Under the pieces are notes generated by a model that did not search any database, was not told where the DNA came from, and saw only the letters and a list, made by a program, of their open reading frames with translations. The position numbers were made by a program, and so were the translations under genes. This document shows, piece after piece, positions 15,315-15,965 of a DNA stretch of 15,965 nucleotides. The DNA is from Nitrososphaeraceae archaeon (GTDB lineage: Archaea; Thermoproteota; Nitrososphaeria; Nitrososphaerales; Nitrososphaeraceae): positions 1-15,965 of the forward strand of contig JAICSL010000012.1 of the NCBI GenBank assembly GCA_025936955.1, read 5' to 3'. Position 1 is the stretch's first letter. The number at the start of each line of letters is the position of its first letter.

Positions 15315-15491
15315 TTATTTTTCTATCTCAAATACTGAACATTCACATCCATCTATACATCGAATAAAGTCTGACAAATCGACATCTGGTATTGCAGACC
15401 CTATAAGGGTAAAATATTGTTTAAATGGTTTATGATATTTTTTCTCATGTCCACATTTGCAGAAAGGACTTGCTTTCGAGGTTATTGTCAC
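15315..15491 (-). CDS. 58-residue Cys-rich protein, coupled by GTGA overlap
   Basis: Reads from GTG 15491 to TAA 15315. The GTG overlaps the TGA of the upstream 40-residue gene by 4 bases, which decides the start. The protein has C11 and C13 with H15 and H20 (PFCKCGHEKKYH), a hydrophobic middle (YFTLIGSAIPDVDLSDFI), then C45, C49 and C51 (CIDGCEC). This ligand set suggests a zinc or iron-sulfur site. It is not clearly homologous to the 74-residue partner of the left cassette, although both have a Cys pair near each end of a short domain. Family and role are unknown. Confidence 0.62.
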   Translation of the reverse strand: MTITSKASPFCKCGHEKKYHKPFKQYFTLIGSAIPDVDLSDFIRCIDGCECSVFEIEK

Positions 15492-15610
15492 TTTTCTTGT
15501 TCTTCCTTCTTTTTCCTGTGAAATGCATCTATCATATTATTTACATCTTCAATGGATAGTAAGGGATCTCTTTGTTTATGATAGACTTTCTTTTTGGGTG
15601 TATCTGTCAT
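15488..15610 (-). CDS. 40-residue basic protein, intact copy
   Basis: From ATG 15610 the protein is MTDTPKKKVYHKQRDPLLSI followed by EDVNNMIDAFHRKKKEEQEK: a basic Pro/Lys N-terminus, a short LLSIEDVNNMI helix and a charged coiled tail. A longer in-frame start exists at ATG 15718, but similarity to the left copy stops just before 15610 and GAGG lies about 10 bases upstream, so I choose the shorter form. The last codons overlap the GTG of the Cys-rich gene. No known family. The small size and coupling suggest a leader or adaptor for the partner protein. Confidence 0.65.
   Translation of the reverse strand: MTDTPKKKVYHKQRDPLLSIEDVNNMIDAFHRKKKEEQEK
15527..15605 (-). repeat. 79-bp inverted repeat, right arm
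   Basis: Inverted partner of 14296-14374, separated from it by 1152 bases. It covers codons 2 to about 28 of the intact 40-residue gene. Confidence 0.9.
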
Positions 15611-15668
15611 TTTTATTCTTCCTCTGTCAACTATTTTACAGCCTCCATTACACCTTGAATATAACCGG

Positions 15669-15830
15669 CTAGTAAATGTATATCTTTGATTTAGAAGTTT
15701 CTTTAGAATTCGATGCACTAGGACGCTCTGGACTGTTAGGTTTTGAGTCTAGAAAAATACAATTGTAATTTGTCTTTATTTCATTTTTATGATTCTCCTT
15801 GCTTACTAGATCTTCTTCATTTAGATCCAA
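15669..15830 (-). CDS. Possible 53-residue polar protein
   Basis: An open minus-strand frame from TTG 15830 to TAG 15669 encodes MDLNEEDLVSKENHKNEIKT and a Ser/Lys/Pro-rich remainder (SPERPSASNSKETSKSK). The composition is polar and protein-like rather than random, but there is no ATG, no recognisable domain and no coupling to the next gene, which starts 59 bases on. It could be a first member of the right-hand operon or simply an open frame. Confidence 0.25.
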   Translation of the reverse strand: MDLNEEDLVSKENHKNEIKTNYNCIFLDSKPNSPERPSASNSKETSKSKIYIY

Positions 15831-15965
15831 ATCTTTCTGTATTGATCATGCAAATGTTTTGAACACGTTATCCGACTACATCTGAATAGGTAGAAAGAAA
15901 ACTTATTATAGAATAAGCATTACTTAAGATGTTGTTACTACCGCTGAAATGGTTATGATGATCAC

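Noticed and set aside
15611..15718. N-terminal extension of the 40-residue protein to ATG 15718
   Set aside because: Similarity to the other cassette stops at about 15610 and a GAGG sequence precedes the inner ATG; the extension stays possible but is less supported.
1..15965. tRNA genes, CRISPR arrays or intact transposases
   Set aside because: I looked for tRNA T-loop signatures, regular repeat-spacer spacing and DDE or serine recombinase motifs and saw none.

Overview
The window looks like chromosomal DNA from an AT-rich (about one third GC by eye) archaeon. The best guess is a soil ammonia-oxidising thaumarchaeote of the Nitrososphaerales (Nitrosocosmicus-like). The guess rests on the gene mix (CDGSH/ferredoxin protein, stand-alone UBP zinc finger, SRPBCC-SDR fusion, PH-SHOCT protein, many tiny Cys-rich proteins) and on TATA-like boxes about 25-30 bases before start codons, as expected for leaderless archaeal transcripts. 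No amo, ribosomal or tRNA gene is present, so the placement is an inference.

Layout. 1-111: C-terminal end of an unidentified + strand gene. 393-3158 (minus): a double-CDGSH/ferredoxin protein whose N-terminal end seems frameshifted, a UBP zinc finger protein, and a succinate-semialdehyde-type aldehyde dehydrogenase. A palindrome-rich gap separates the last of these from a divergent MDR alcohol dehydrogenase (3367-4431). 4603-5307: a previously uncalled 57-residue zinc-ribbon protein (minus) diverges from a frameshifted deazaflavin-dependent nitroreductase-like gene across another palindrome-rich gap. 5821-7264: a coiled-coil protein built from six 14-residue repeats, then a badly decayed LtrA-family membrane protein gene. 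7297-8315 (minus): a 37-residue acidic protein and a SAM methyltransferase. 8660-12154 (+): SRPBCC-SDR epimerase, isochorismatase-family hydrolase, PH-SHOCT protein. 12619-13595 (minus): a YgjP-type metallopeptidase overlapping by 4 bp a small ORF that looks like the last part of a type I restriction HsdR. 13957-14103 (minus): a 48-residue protein with a Gly-rich C-terminus.

The most unusual part is 14281-15610. A 79-base core occurs twice in inverted orientation (77/79 identical by hand count: 14296-14374 on +, 15527-15605 on minus). Each copy encodes the body of a 40-residue basic protein, and each reading frame runs by a 4-bp overlap (ATGA or GTGA) into a different small Cys-pair protein. 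The two partner genes face each other inside the inverted repeat. Recombination between the repeats would therefore exchange which partner follows the intact start. The right copy is intact. The left copy has lost its ATG and carries an internal TAG.

Overall this is an accessory region: it has metabolic single genes, several relics (LtrA, HsdR, nitroreductase N-terminus) and a cluster of unannotated mini-proteins. Apart from the overlapping pairs, I see no long operon linking the genes into one pathway.
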